Part shown: in pieces, positions 1 through 11,603 of the stretch
Layout of the letters: the number at the start of each line of letters is the position of its first letter
How positions within the stretch are numbered: the stretch's first letter is position 1
Made by a program: the position numbers and the translations under genes
The notes under the pieces: generated by a model
Told to the model about the DNA's origin: nothing
Seen by the model: only the letters and a program-made list of their open reading frames with translations
Databases searched by the model: none
Origin: Halisarca cf. caerulea
Taxonomy: Eukaryota; Porifera; Demospongiae; Chondrillida; Halisarcidae
Assembly: GCA_963170055.1 (NCBI GenBank)
Contig: CAUJGJ010000188.1
Span: 2,301,071-2,316,070 of the forward strand
Length of the DNA stretch: 15,000 nt
Direction of reading: 5' to 3'

Positions 1-329
1 CATTACTGCATTTTATCCATTATTATAATAAAAATGTAACATTTGGCAGAATAGCTGTTTTGGATTAATTTTTTTAATTATGTGCTCTTCGTTGGTATTT
101 AGTTTAACTGTCAATATTTACAAAATTAACATACACATAATTACTGGAAGTTCTGTGCACTGCATGTGTGAACAAAAATGTTTCCAATAATAAATATATA
201 TAAGAATTTGCATTCAAATCCTATATGAACATGCACAACAGTGTAAATATCATATGGGCGGAATTATTTGTTACTAACATAAAATAATGATAACTGGGTA
301 CACATACAACCTAATTGCATGTGAACGGA

Positions 330-441
330 TCAATTTGATGTTTGTTGAGAGATTCCCCCTACTCTGTCCCTTGGGATGATCCTCAGCTCTGAACCATGTT
401 TCAGAAACACATCACCTGTGTACCAATCAAAGATGGTACGT

Positions 442-498
<57 letters not shown>

Positions 499-604
499 TA
501 CACACACACACACACACAAATATTGACATTCATAAAGATTATTGACTAAAACTACATACTGTACTCATGATCTACAACATATATTATATGTATGCATAAA
601 TGTA

Positions 605-649
<45 letters not shown>

Positions 650-722
650 ACACATATATACACAGAAGGACACTTGAAACGTACCTGCTGTTTGTGATGG
701 GTTCATTCCAATACCATCTGCG
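330..722 (-). CDS. UFM1: UFM1 (ubiquitin-fold modifier 1), last two coding exons, copy 1, partial
   Basis: Two minus-strand exons are visible. Exon 685-722 reads ADGIGMNPSQTA plus the first base of a Gly codon and has a GTACGT donor and a CCCAG acceptor after a pyrimidine-rich tract. Exon 330-415 completes that Gly and reads DVFLKHGSELRIIPRDRVG followed by GISQQTSN and TGA. Both junctions are phase 1, so they join in frame. This is the highly conserved C-terminal third of UFM1, a small ubiquitin-like protein that UBA5, UFC1 and UFL1 attach to targets such as ribosomal protein uL24 at the ER. In known UFM1 the Gly of the RVG motif is the conjugated residue, exposed by UFSP proteases. Here eight residues follow it, where animals often have two. 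The exons for the N-terminal two thirds of the ubiquitin fold were not found between 723 and 2400, so the copy is incomplete in this window or is a 3' fragment. Confidence 0.88.
446..660. repeat. (CA)n runs inside the UFM1 copy 1 intron
   Basis: Two CA microsatellite runs (about 447-520 and 607-655), with a short non-repeat spacer between them, make up most of the 269-base intron between the two UFM1 exons. Copy 2 has the same two runs at different lengths. All Cys-Val or His-Thr open frames here are products of the repeat. Confidence 0.9.
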
Positions 723-781
723 CTGGGTGTGATAGGGACAGCAAAGGACAAATTAATGCAAAGAAACACGTGCACACACGT

Positions 782-806
782 ACACATGCACGCACGCATG
801 CATGCA

Positions 807-882
<76 letters not shown>

Positions 883-890
883 CGTACATG
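782..890. repeat. (CGCA)n/(CA)n microsatellite
   Basis: A short CGCA/CATG run is followed by about 25 CA dinucleotides just upstream (minus sense) of the penultimate UFM1 exon. The matching run in copy 2 (about 3160-3211) is much shorter, which fits slippage after the duplication. Confidence 0.85.
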
Positions 891-1084
891 GAGCATGATT
901 AGATTTATAGCATGTACTGTGTTCACCTCTATAACAAGCAGCCTCAAGTTTATACTACCTACCAATTTGGAATTCTCTAGCTTCGATCATATCCGCTGGA
1001 GTCCGTAAGAGTGACTCTATTTCTTTCCACGGCAACAGTTCATTTCACTTGTTCCAAGCAATTGCATACCTCGACTAGTCATAC

Positions 1085-1100
1085 CTCGCGCTGCCGCCAT
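1085..1100 (-). other. Candidate short first coding exon (MAAAR...), unassigned
   Basis: On the minus strand a start codon in a good context (AAAATGGCGGC) opens a 16-base frame coding MAAAR plus one base, followed by a GTATG donor-like sequence. The block is CpG-rich compared with its surroundings and is conserved in copy 2 at 3623-3638. It could be the first exon of UFM1, since that gene has a very short coding first exon in some animals, but the middle exons that would prove this are not seen. It may also be chance. Confidence 0.2.
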
Positions 1101-1161
1101 TTTGGGAATCGCCGACTGAACAGTATGATAAATAGCGCTTTTAGAGGTGTACGTTCAGTGA

Positions 1162-1232
1162 GTCACAATTGGCCTAGCGGCGAAGGGACTTGGTTGCAAT
1201 GCGTCGGAGCGCGGGTTCGAACCTCTGCACCA
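1162..1232 (+). repeat. tRNA-like Pol III head, copy 1
   Basis: A box-like TGGCCTAGCGG at 1170-1180 and B box GGTTCGAACC at 1214-1223 are spaced as in a tRNA. The segment ends in GCACCA and is followed by T-runs that could end Pol III transcription. The acceptor and T stems do not pair well, so I read it as a tRNA-derived relic and not as a working tRNA gene. Confidence 0.5.
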
Positions 1233-1311
1233 ACACTTTTTATCTTTTTTTTTCGTACACTACCTCACTTGCTTAACTATTAATAGCGCTTTTAATAGTA
1301 ATTATTCAGCA

Positions 1312-1590
1312 GGTCCCCGATGGCTTAGCGGCTAGCGATGGTGACATGTAGTGCTGAGGTTATGGGTTCGATTCCCTCGTCAGACGGGTTTTTCGGAGTT
1401 TTATCTGAAAAAAAAATCCTGTCCCTCAGTGGTCAGTTGCAATACTCCTGTACAAAGAACCGTATGGGGGGAGCTTTGGGTCTCGCAGCTGGTCTCCCAC
1501 ACTACTAGTCTTCTCAATATCCTGAGAGTGAGTGGAAACTCCCTAGATAGCCCTAATGACCTAGGGGCCTCGTTTTTTTGTTTTTTTCCA
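1312..1590 (+). mobile_element. Candidate tRNA-derived SINE, copy 1
   Basis: A second tRNA-like head has TGGCTTAGCGG at 1321-1331 and GGTTCGATTCC at 1365-1375 with tRNA-like spacing. CCCG and CGGG at its ends could pair as a short acceptor stem. It is followed by an A-rich tract (about 1408-1416), a body of about 150 bases without coding potential, and a T-rich end (1572-1588). This architecture fits a tRNA-derived SINE. It was present before the segmental duplication because copy 2 has it at the matching place. Confidence 0.55.
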
Positions 1591-1655
1591 GGTGTATATT
1601 TGACATTTTGTACAGTTTATTTTTTATCCGTGTGTGCATGTGCATGTACCTTATC

Positions 1656-2404
1656 TATATTTCTATCCCAGTGTCCATGCGAATGAAGTGTTAATACCTT
1701 ATACTCCACTGGAGTGGAAAATATGTCAGTGTTCTCTATCGATGGAAGTACATGCACTGTCAGTGAATTCTTGTTAATCTATCACTGCTTAATCTGTCAA
1801 TCTACGAAACCCTTTTTGTCCTAGGCCCATCAATATTATTGTGTGTGAAGTGGCTCAAGTGACTGTAAATTGATTTGGATATTCTAACATGCATATAAGT
1901 TCATTTATCTGTGTAAAAATTTTCCAAAACATTACATCAGAATTAAGATTAACAATATGTATTGGTATACATATTGCTGTATTGGTATTAATTTGTTTTG
2001 GTATTTATTGGCAATAGTAATAATATATTGCGTATATCTATTAGTTTTATTTGTATATATATATTTGTATGTACTTGTATCTGATTTAGTTTATTTTTCT
2101 CCACTTTCGGTGAAGCCATGGTTGAGTGATGGACTGTACCAATCATATTGGTTGCCATATCAACCCGTTGAGTGCAGTAACCATGGAAACTGTATTGAAT
2201 CAGACAATTGATTTCGATGCAACTGATTCGAGTATTGCAGGCTGCGTCAGGAAGATTGAATGAGGGCTGTAATGAAGGAATTTGTGTGATTTTTATCTAA
2301 AATTGTTCTTACAATGACATTGGATAAGCAATCAAAAATGGGAAATCACAATTCAGGTTCCTTTTGTATCAAAATTGATAATATTTTGAGCAAGCTTTTC
2401 ATTT
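1656..2404. other. AT-rich spacer between duplicate copies, no gene seen
   Basis: This is unique sequence, not shared by the two copies. It is AT-rich. One 84-residue open frame (1957-2211) is hydrophobic only because of its base composition. I see no splice-bounded exon, RNA gene or repeat array. Confidence 0.6.
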
Positions 2405-2713
2405 AATTTACTGCATTTTATCCATTATTATTATTATAAAAATGTAACATTTGGCAGAATAGCTGTTTTTGGATTATTTTTTTAATTGTGTGGTCTTCAT
2501 TGGTATTAAGTTTAATTGTCTATATTTACAAAATTAATGTACACACAATTACTGGAAGTTCTGTGCACTGTGTGTGTGAACAAAAAGGTTTCTGATAATA
2601 AATATATAATAAGAATTTGCATTTAAATCCTATATGAACATGCACAACAGTGTAGATATCATATGGGCAGAATTATGATGGGTACACATACAACCTAATT
2701 GCATGTGAACGGA

Positions 2714-2827
2714 TCAATTTGATGTTTGTTGAGAGATTCCCCCTACTCTGTCCCTTGGGATGATCCTCAACTCTGAACCATGTTTCAGAAACACATCACC
2801 TGTGTACCAATCAAAGATGGTACATGT

Positions 2828-2889
<62 letters not shown>

Positions 2890-3097
2890 CCTCACACACA
2901 CATAAACACACACACAAATATTGACATTCATAAAGATTATATTGACAAAAACTATGTACTCATGATACAACATATATTATATGTATGCATAAATGTACAA
3001 ACACACACACACACACACATACACACACGTATATACACAGAAGGACACTTGGAATGTACCTGCTGTTTGTGATGGGTTCATTCCAATACCATCTGTG
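2714..3097 (-). CDS. UFM1: UFM1, last two coding exons, copy 2, partial
   Basis: Same structure as copy 1. The 38-base exon 3060-3097 reads TDGIGMNPSQTA plus one base (Thr in place of the Ala of copy 1). The 86-base exon 2714-2799 codes DVFLKHGSELRIIPRDRVG then GISQQTSN and a stop. Donor (GTACAT) and acceptor are kept, and the one exon difference noted in the last exon (a Leu codon, CTG/TTG) is silent. The Thr matches the IIT(x)DGIG pattern known from UFM1 no better or worse than Ala, since the first codon of the exon is split. No 5' coding exons were found up to 4220, including in the extra 228 bases. Exon conservation with an altered intron suggests a young duplication, or selection on both copies. 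Confidence 0.88.
2828..3042. repeat. (CA)n runs inside the UFM1 copy 2 intron
   Basis: CA runs at about 2829-2885 and 2999-3030 lie between the two UFM1 exons and match the runs in copy 1 but with different lengths and a small CTCC interruption. Confidence 0.9.
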
Positions 3098-3358
3098 CTG
3101 GGTGTGATAGGGACAGCAAAGGACAAATTAATGCAAAGAAACACGTGCACACAAGTACACATGCACGCACGCACGCACGCACGCACACAAACACACACAC
3201 ACACAAACACGTACACGGAGCATGATTAGATTTACAGCATGTACTGTGTTCACCTCTATAACAAGCAGCCTCAAGTTTATACTACCTACCAATTTGGAAT
3301 CCTCTAGCTTCGATCATATCCGCTGGAGTCCGTAAGAGTGACTATTTCTTTCCACGGC

Positions 3359-3586
3359 TGCACCTTTAAAGTACCAGACGCTGTTGGCTACCTGACCATA
3401 AGCACTTGGAAGAATATTCCCTCCTAAAAGAGCCTTCATTACTTTGCTTCTGCCGATACCCGTCTTTCCAAAGTGGCTACCACTTTTAACTTTTCTCATC
3501 CCTCACAACTGCAATCAACTATTCAACTCGTTCTTTTAGCTATAGACGAAGCAGTATTATTCTTAGGTGGGCATATGATCCCACCG
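3359..3586. other. 228-base segment present only in copy 2
   Basis: Copy 1 joins CCACGGC directly to AACAGTTC, while copy 2 has 228 bases between them. Open frames exist on both strands (plus 3473-3673, minus 3314-3499), but neither resembles a family I know. It is either an insertion in copy 2 or a deletion in copy 1. There are no clear terminal repeats or target-site duplications. Confidence 0.75.
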
Positions 3587-3622
3587 AACAGTTCATTTCA
3601 CTTGTTCCAAGCAATTGCATAC

Positions 3623-3638
3623 CTCGCGCTGCCGCCAT
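3623..3638 (-). other. Candidate short first coding exon, copy 2
   Basis: Identical MAAAR-plus-one-base block with a GTATG donor-like end, as at 1085-1100 in copy 1. Same caveats. Confidence 0.2.
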
Positions 3639-3699
3639 TTTGGGAATCGCCGACTGAACAGTATGATAAATAGCGCTTTTAGAGGTGTACGTTCAGTGA

Positions 3700-3770
3700 G
3701 TCACAATTGGCCTAGCGGCGAAGGGACTTGGTTGCAATGCGTCGGAGCGCGGGTTCGAACCTCTGCACCA
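3700..3770 (+). repeat. tRNA-like Pol III head, copy 2
   Basis: A box-like TGGCCTAGCGG at 3708-3718 and B box GGTTCGAACC at 3752-3761, same as copy 1, again ending in GCACCA and followed by T-runs. Confidence 0.5.
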
Positions 3771-3849
3771 ACACTTTTTATCTTTTTTTTTCGTACACTA
3801 CCTCACTTGCTTAACTATTAATAGCGCTTTTAATAGTAATTATTCAGCA

Positions 3850-4141
3850 GGTCCCCGATGGCTTAGCGGCTAGCGATGGTGACATGTAGTGCTGAGGTTA
3901 TGGGTTCGATTCCCTCGTCAGACGGGTTTTTCGGAGTTTTATCTGAAAAAAAAATCCTGTCCCTCAGTGGTCAGTTGCAATACTCCTGTACAAAGAACTG
4001 TATGGGGGGAGCTTTGGGTCTCGCAGCTGGTCTCCCACACTACTAGTCTTCTCAATATCCTGAGAGTGAGTGGAAACTCCCTAGATAGCCCTAATGACCT
4101 GGGGGCCTCGTGGTTTTTTTTTTTTTTTTTTTTTTTTTTTT
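3850..4141 (+). mobile_element. Candidate tRNA-derived SINE, copy 2
   Basis: A/B box pair at 3859-3869 and 3903-3913, the same body as at 1312-1590, and a pure T28 end at 4114-4141. The head and body are almost identical to copy 1, while the T-tract has changed in length and purity. Confidence 0.55.
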
Positions 4142-4220
4142 GTGAGTGTTGGGGTGTATATATACTTGACAATTCATATTTTTTATCCATGTGCATGTGC
4201 ATGATGTGTTTGTACCTTGG

Positions 4221-4723
4221 CCTACAGTTATCTGAACTTGTGCCAATTGATACATATATACCCTTTTCTACCAGGTCTTATACCAATTGCAACTTAATTA
4301 TCCTCGATCTGCTATATATGAGCTGCATGGCTATATATAGCCATATATATGTACACTCGCTACATATATATACTGATAATTCCGAATAATTATCACAGAC
4401 AACTGTGCATGCATGACGTGTACGCGAAAAATACATGTGATGCCGCTTGTGTTCATGCGCAGTTGACACTGCATATATACTATATAAATTTGACCCATGT
4501 ACTACAGCATGTGGGCGTCCCAAATTACCCCACTTTAATTATACCACCTTTACGTGCATGTATATAATGTCAAAATGTACTATGTGGCTTGCTTGCATAT
4601 GCATAATATATAGTGTCGTAATTAACTCGATCGTTTTTGATTCAAAATACCAATTTATACACCAAAAGAGCCATACATTGAACACTTGAAAAGTTGAACA
4701 GACTTGAAGTATCATGCACTGAT
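4221..4723. other. AT-rich intergenic stretch with palindromes, no gene seen
   Basis: No exon with convincing splice sites was found. It contains the perfect 18-base palindrome ATGGCTATATATAGCCAT at 4327-4344, and directly after it a hairpin with ATATATATGTA and TACATATATAT arms around a short loop (about 4345-4371). Such AT palindromes are common in AT-rich DNA. Confidence 0.6.
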
Positions 4724-5013
4724 CTATTCCTTCTGTGACAGCACATCTCTGAGAGCCAATTTTACACTTGATTCCTGGTCGACAGAAGAAAAAAATAATA
4801 AAATAATATATATCACTACAGACCACACTGAAAGTCATGGACCTCTGGACCATAGTCAATAGTCCTGTGTGTAGAGGTCTCAGGATTTTATAGGGAGCTT
4901 ATGTGTACATGCCAATGTGAGGGGCTTTAAATAGAGTATAGTGTACTGAGACTAGAATAGAGAGGTTCCACTGGATATCACATACATACAGGAGGAATTG
5001 CCCAACTCATCGC
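4724..5013 (-). CDS. Two small candidate terminal exons, possibly an alternative MED15 3' end
   Basis: On the minus strand, 4990-5013 (24 bases, AMSWAIPP) has a pyrimidine-rich acceptor ending TTTACAG and a GTATGT donor. 4724-4774 (ESSVKLALRDVLSQKE then TAG) follows a long T-rich acceptor ending GACCAG. Both are phase 0 and so is the GTGAGT donor that follows the Trp codon of the last MED15 exon at 5525-5527. Splicing would therefore give an alternative C-terminus in frame. Without it the MED15 frame stops by itself at 5489. The model rests only on splice signals and phase, with no recognised homology in the two exons. Confidence 0.3.
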
Positions 5014-5081
5014 CTGTAAAGAGTGGGTGCTGAAAGATGTGTCAAGCTTAAATTGTGAGCATATGTCCCTAAATTTTGAGG

Positions 5082-5355
5082 GGTGAGTGAGTGAGGGTGA
5101 ATGAGTGAGAGCAGGTGAGTGAGGGTGGGTGAATGAGGGTGAGTGAGTGAGGGTGAGTGAGTTAGAGTGGGTGAGTTAGAGTGGGTGAGTGAGGGTGCAT
5201 GAGTGAGTTAGAGCGGGTGAGTGAGGGTGGGTGTATGAAGGTGAGTGAGGGTGGGTGAGTGAGGGTGAGTGAGTTAGAGTGGGTGAGTGAGTGAGGATCA
5301 GTGAGTGTGAGTGAGTGAGGGTGGGTGGGTGAGTGAGGGTGGGTGAGTGAGGGCC
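5082..5355. repeat. GTGAGTGAGGGTG-type minisatellite
   Basis: About 270 bases of degenerate GTGA/GGGTG units, purine-rich on the plus strand. It lies between the last certain MED15 exon and the candidate extra exons. On the plus strand the unit repeatedly spells a GGTGAGT donor-like sequence, but no plus-strand gene is seen. Confidence 0.9.
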
Positions 5356-5488
5356 AGTGGCAAATGCAGCTTACGTACCCTACAAATCCCAACTAAACAT
5401 AGCCCAGTATGTACTTACGTACTAGCAAAGGGCTGTCTTGAACCAAGTATTGGGTGGTTGCACAACACCCCCTACAGATACGTATGTT

Positions 5489-8112
<2,624 letters not shown>

Positions 8113-8255
8113 CTGTGTACCGAGTCAGAGTGCAGGAAACAATGATGATGACCATAAACAGTTTACAAGAAATAGGGGAGAAAAATAAAATTTACATCTG
8201 CATCACAGACTTTACCAGTTCTTTCCAGTAAAATGACATCATCTGAAGAAACTTG

Positions 8256-8290
8256 TATAAATACAGCAGATGACAGCATAAGACTCAGCA
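8256..8290 (+). promoter_or_regulatory. TATA box and initiator of the C4-like collagen gene
   Basis: TATAAATA at 8256-8263 is followed 31 bases later by an initiator-like TCAG (8285-8288). The start codon of the signal-peptide exon is at 8404, which gives a 5' UTR of about 117 bases. Confidence 0.55.
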
Positions 8291-8403
8291 GAGCACATTG
8301 GAAAACAGAAGGAAGAGAAATTTACAAGAAAGATTTGAAAGAAATTCTTCAACAAAAAATCACAACAACAAAGGATAGAGAGGAGACAGCACTTTGAAGC
8401 ATT

Positions 8404-9685
<1,282 letters not shown>

Positions 9686-9786
9686 CCACATCTCACCATG
9701 GACACTAACAACACTGGGCCCTAAGCACTGCACATGCATACAGAGATGATTACTCAAGCACACATTATTCTGTACCCACTTCATGT
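9686..9786. other. 3' flank of the C4-like gene
   Basis: Immediate downstream sequence. No canonical AATAAA signal was found here or in the following bases. The duplicated unit begins at about 9787. Confidence 0.4.
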
Positions 9787-9930
9787 GATTCTAAACAAGA
9801 CATTACATAATATATTCCATTAACAATAATTATTTCGTACCCTGTGTACATTGATGCACTCACCCATCCCCTTGTTTTCCACACGGTTACAACTCTACAA
9901 GTGCTACATTAGAGCCTGCCTGCTAGCATA

Positions 9931-9998
9931 CAGTGAAACCTCTCTAATATGACCGGCTTGGGACCAAGGAATTTGGCCAGCTTACAGAGGTTTCACCA
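9931..9998. mobile_element. Short TA-flanked palindromic MITE, unit A
   Basis: 68 bases, starting CAGTGAAACCTCT and ending AGAGGTTTCACCA, which are inverted copies apart from the outermost bases, with TA on both sides. It shares its outer ends with element 1 (7727-7904). The related element of unit B is 176 bases, so this copy has probably lost its centre. Confidence 0.65.
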
Positions 9999-10012
9999 TA
10001 TCCACTAGTTTA

Positions 10013-10050
10013 CCTGTCCAGAGGAGTTGACATGCACAGTGTGCACAATA
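10013..10050 (+). pseudogene. Relic of a C4-type collagen gene end, unit A
   Basis: GAGTTGACATGCACAGTGTG codes ELTCTVC and closely matches the end of the C4-like gene (ELTCAVCTI, 9655-9682), with a three-base gap before it. The stop codon is missing, so the frame runs on. The short match suggests that the duplicated unit once included the 3' end of a C4-like gene. Confidence 0.45.
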
Positions 10051-10272
10051 CATGTACACAAATCCATGAACACCATGGGCATGTTGTACATTGGGTGGTC
10101 GTGTGAGGGCTGTGAGTGTAGGTGAGAGGGTTGGTTAAGGGTGGAGTTGTGGAGGAGATACTGTAAGGCAAACCAGGAGAGACTGTGGTGAGAAATACAC
10201 CCGCCCATTGTTGATAGATGGCTTCAGATTAAATTATAGTCTTTATTTGATTCAGTAAGTACTACACTAGCA

Positions 10273-10310
10273 GTATAGGAATTGGACACAGAGCACAAAG
10301 ATTAAGTGCT
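10273..10310 (+). promoter_or_regulatory. Weak TATA-like core promoter of the unit A collagen gene
   Basis: TATAGGAA at 10273-10280 stands in the same place as TATAATAA in unit B, followed in both by an almost identical block (ATTGGACACAGAGCACAAAG). That conserved block just below a TATA-like word marks the likely transcription start. The start codon is at 10341. Confidence 0.4.
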
Positions 10311-10340
10311 GTGTGGAGTTCTGCAGAACAGTTAAGAACT

Positions 10341-11603
10341 ATGTTTGACAAAGCCCTTGTTTTCATCTTCTTTCTTGGCAAGACTGTATCCCAAGATGTC
10401 TCCCAGAGTAACAGACAGTGTATTGACAATCCAACAGGAGCTCTCAATGTTGATGTGCGTGGTGTACCTGGTCCTGAAGGTCCCAGGGGAGAGCGAGGTC
10501 CTAAAGGTAGCACTGGAGAGACAGGGGTGAAAGGAGATCCCGGAATGAAAGGGGATAGAGGTCTTCCTGGAGACACTGGACCCATTGGGACAACAGGCAA
10601 CAAAGGAGAAACAGGACGCAAAGGTCAGAAAGGATCTTGTGGTATTCAAGGCCACATTGGTCCCACTGGTAGACCAGGTCTTCCTGGCCCCCAAGGCATC
10701 CAAGGTGAACCAGGGGACACTGTACTAAATAGGGAAGAATTTGATCGTGTGTGTGAAGCAACTGCCAAGAAACTCAATGAATCCATCATAGCTGAGTTGG
10801 TGAAGGACAACAAGCAATTTAAAGAGCAAGTCAACTTCCTAGTGCTGCAGCAGACAAGGACACTGGTTGAGGACAATAAGAAACTCAATGAGCGTGTTTG
10901 GTACCTAGAGCAGCAGCATGGCATCAAAACACTCTGTAACATCACCAGTTTTAATTGGAGGAGGATTGCCTACTTTGACACCACAAGAGGGGATCCCTGT
11001 CCATCAGGTCTTCATACTTCCACCAACACCACGTCTGGTCAGAGAGCTTGTGGAACAACCAAGGGGCAGAGAAGTCAGTTATCACTGAAGTTCTCAACTG
11101 GAGGCAACTACACCAATGTGTGCGGTAGAGTGAGGGGATACAGTGGTGGGAAAGTTTTAGCTTTTCATCCATACATTCAACATGGACGAAGTACAATAGA
11201 CACCAGCTATGCTGATGGAGTCCTCATCACTAGAGGTAGTCCTCGACAGCATCTGTGGACAAATGTTGCTGGTCTCTCAGAATATCCATATAATACCAGA
11301 TTTGTTTGCCCTTGTGCAAGGTCTGGCTACAACACATCCTGGATCCCAAGCTTTGTTGGCAGCAACTACTACTGTGAATCGGGATTAGTTACAAATAGAA
11401 ATGTGAATGTGATTGGAAAAATCTGGTGGGATGATCCCTTGTGGGACGGCAAGGGATGTTTCACTTCTGGTAACACTTGCTGTGATCGCTACGGCTGGTT
11501 CCATCGTCAAGTGCCACCAACCACTGATGACATAGAAGTGAGATGGAGCAAAGAGTTCCGTGCTATCCTTCTTACTGACCAGCTTGAGATTTGGGTGATG
11601 TGA
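10341..11603 (+). CDS. Secreted collagen-like protein with coiled coil and Cys/Trp-rich C-terminal domain (intact)
   Basis: Single exon, 420 residues. I chose the ATG at 10341 over one at 10311 because it opens directly on a signal peptide ([18 protein letters not shown]) and aligns with the start in unit B. Order of parts: signal peptide 1-18; linker with one Cys (27); 29 Gly-X-Y triplets at 41-127, including an unusual Cys triplet (GSC); coiled coil at about 132-193 made of two related units (LVKDNKQFKEQ and LVEDNKKLNER); C-terminal domain 197-420. The domain has [72 protein letters not shown] and NTCCDRYGW, with about ten Cys that probably pair. This domain is common next to collagen repeats in sponge and cnidarian proteins, but I know no assigned function. 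Sequons NES, NIT, NTT, NYT and NTS fit secretion. The coiled coil could start trimer formation for the triple helix. Likely role: extracellular-matrix or surface protein. Confidence 0.87.
   Translation: MFDKALVFIFFLGKTVSQDVSQSNRQCIDNPTGALNVDVRGVPGPEGPRGERGPKGSTGETGVKGDPGMKGDRGLPGDTGPIGTTGNKGETGRKGQKGSCGIQGHIGPTGRPGLPGPQGIQGEPGDTVLNREEFDRVCEATAKKLNESIIAELVKDNKQFKEQVNFLVLQQTRTLVEDNKKLNERVWYLEQQHGIKTLCNITSFNWRRIAYFDTTRGDPCPSGLHTSTNTTSGQRACGTTKGQRSQLSLKFSTGGNYTNVCGRVRGYSGGKVLAFHPYIQHGRSTIDTSYADGVLITRGSPRQHLWTNVAGLSEYPYNTRFVCPCARSGYNTSWIPSFVGSNYYCESGLVTNRNVNVIGKIWWDDPLWDGKGCFTSGNTCCDRYGWFHRQVPPTTDDIEVRWSKEFRAILLTDQLEIWVM

Larger units (their letters stand above)
1..1655. repeat. Tandem segmental duplication, copy 1 (left edge outside window)
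   Basis: This stretch matches 2405-4220 in the same orientation, nearly base for base over long runs, with an offset of about 2375-2540 bases that changes at indels. It contains the UFM1 3' exons (330-722), three CA runs, a short GC-rich block near 1085-1100, two tRNA-like segments and a poly-T end. After the poly-T the copies are still alignable but clearly diverged, and similarity fades near 1655. Copy 1 lacks 228 bases that are present in copy 2 and has a 15-base extra piece near 1070. Confidence 0.9.
2405..4220. repeat. Tandem segmental duplication, copy 2
   Basis: Direct repeat of the segment starting before position 1. Most positions match copy 1, including both UFM1 exons, the CA runs, the short GC-rich block and both tRNA-like segments. 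It differs by a 228-base stretch at 3359-3586 absent from copy 1, by a poly-T of 28 bases at 4114-4141, and by microsatellite lengths. Confidence 0.9.

Noticed and set aside
584..965. Long Cys-Val and His-Thr open frames on both strands (also at 2714-3229, 5664-6107 and 8239-8904)
   Set aside because: They translate CA/TG dinucleotide repeats in several frames at once and carry no independent protein signal, apart from the short UFM1 exons embedded at 330-722 and 2714-3097.
1162..1232. Functional tRNA gene
   Set aside because: A and B boxes are good but acceptor and T stems do not pair properly and no anticodon arm can be drawn with confidence.
1351..1686. Plus-strand frame through the SINE, also 3889-4389
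   Set aside because: It starts inside the tRNA-like head, runs through the SINE body and poly-T, and differs between copies after the T-tract.
1957..2211. Hydrophobic 84-residue frame
   Set aside because: Tyr/Leu/Ile/Val content follows from AT-rich sequence; no start context, homology or splice support.
3473..3673. 66-residue plus frame spanning the extra 228 bases
   Set aside because: It is not kept as a frame in copy 1 and I recognise no family; the antisense frame at 3314-3499 is equally open.
8222..8251. Minus-strand mini-exon (MMSFYWKEL or DDVILLERTG) as a further MED15 exon
   Set aside because: Splice-like borders exist, but there is no homology and it overlaps the TATA region of the plus-strand collagen gene.
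10262..10761. Minus-strand Pro-rich frames opposite collagen repeats (also 13162-13642 and 8964-9158)
   Set aside because: They are antisense shadows of Gly-X-Y codons.
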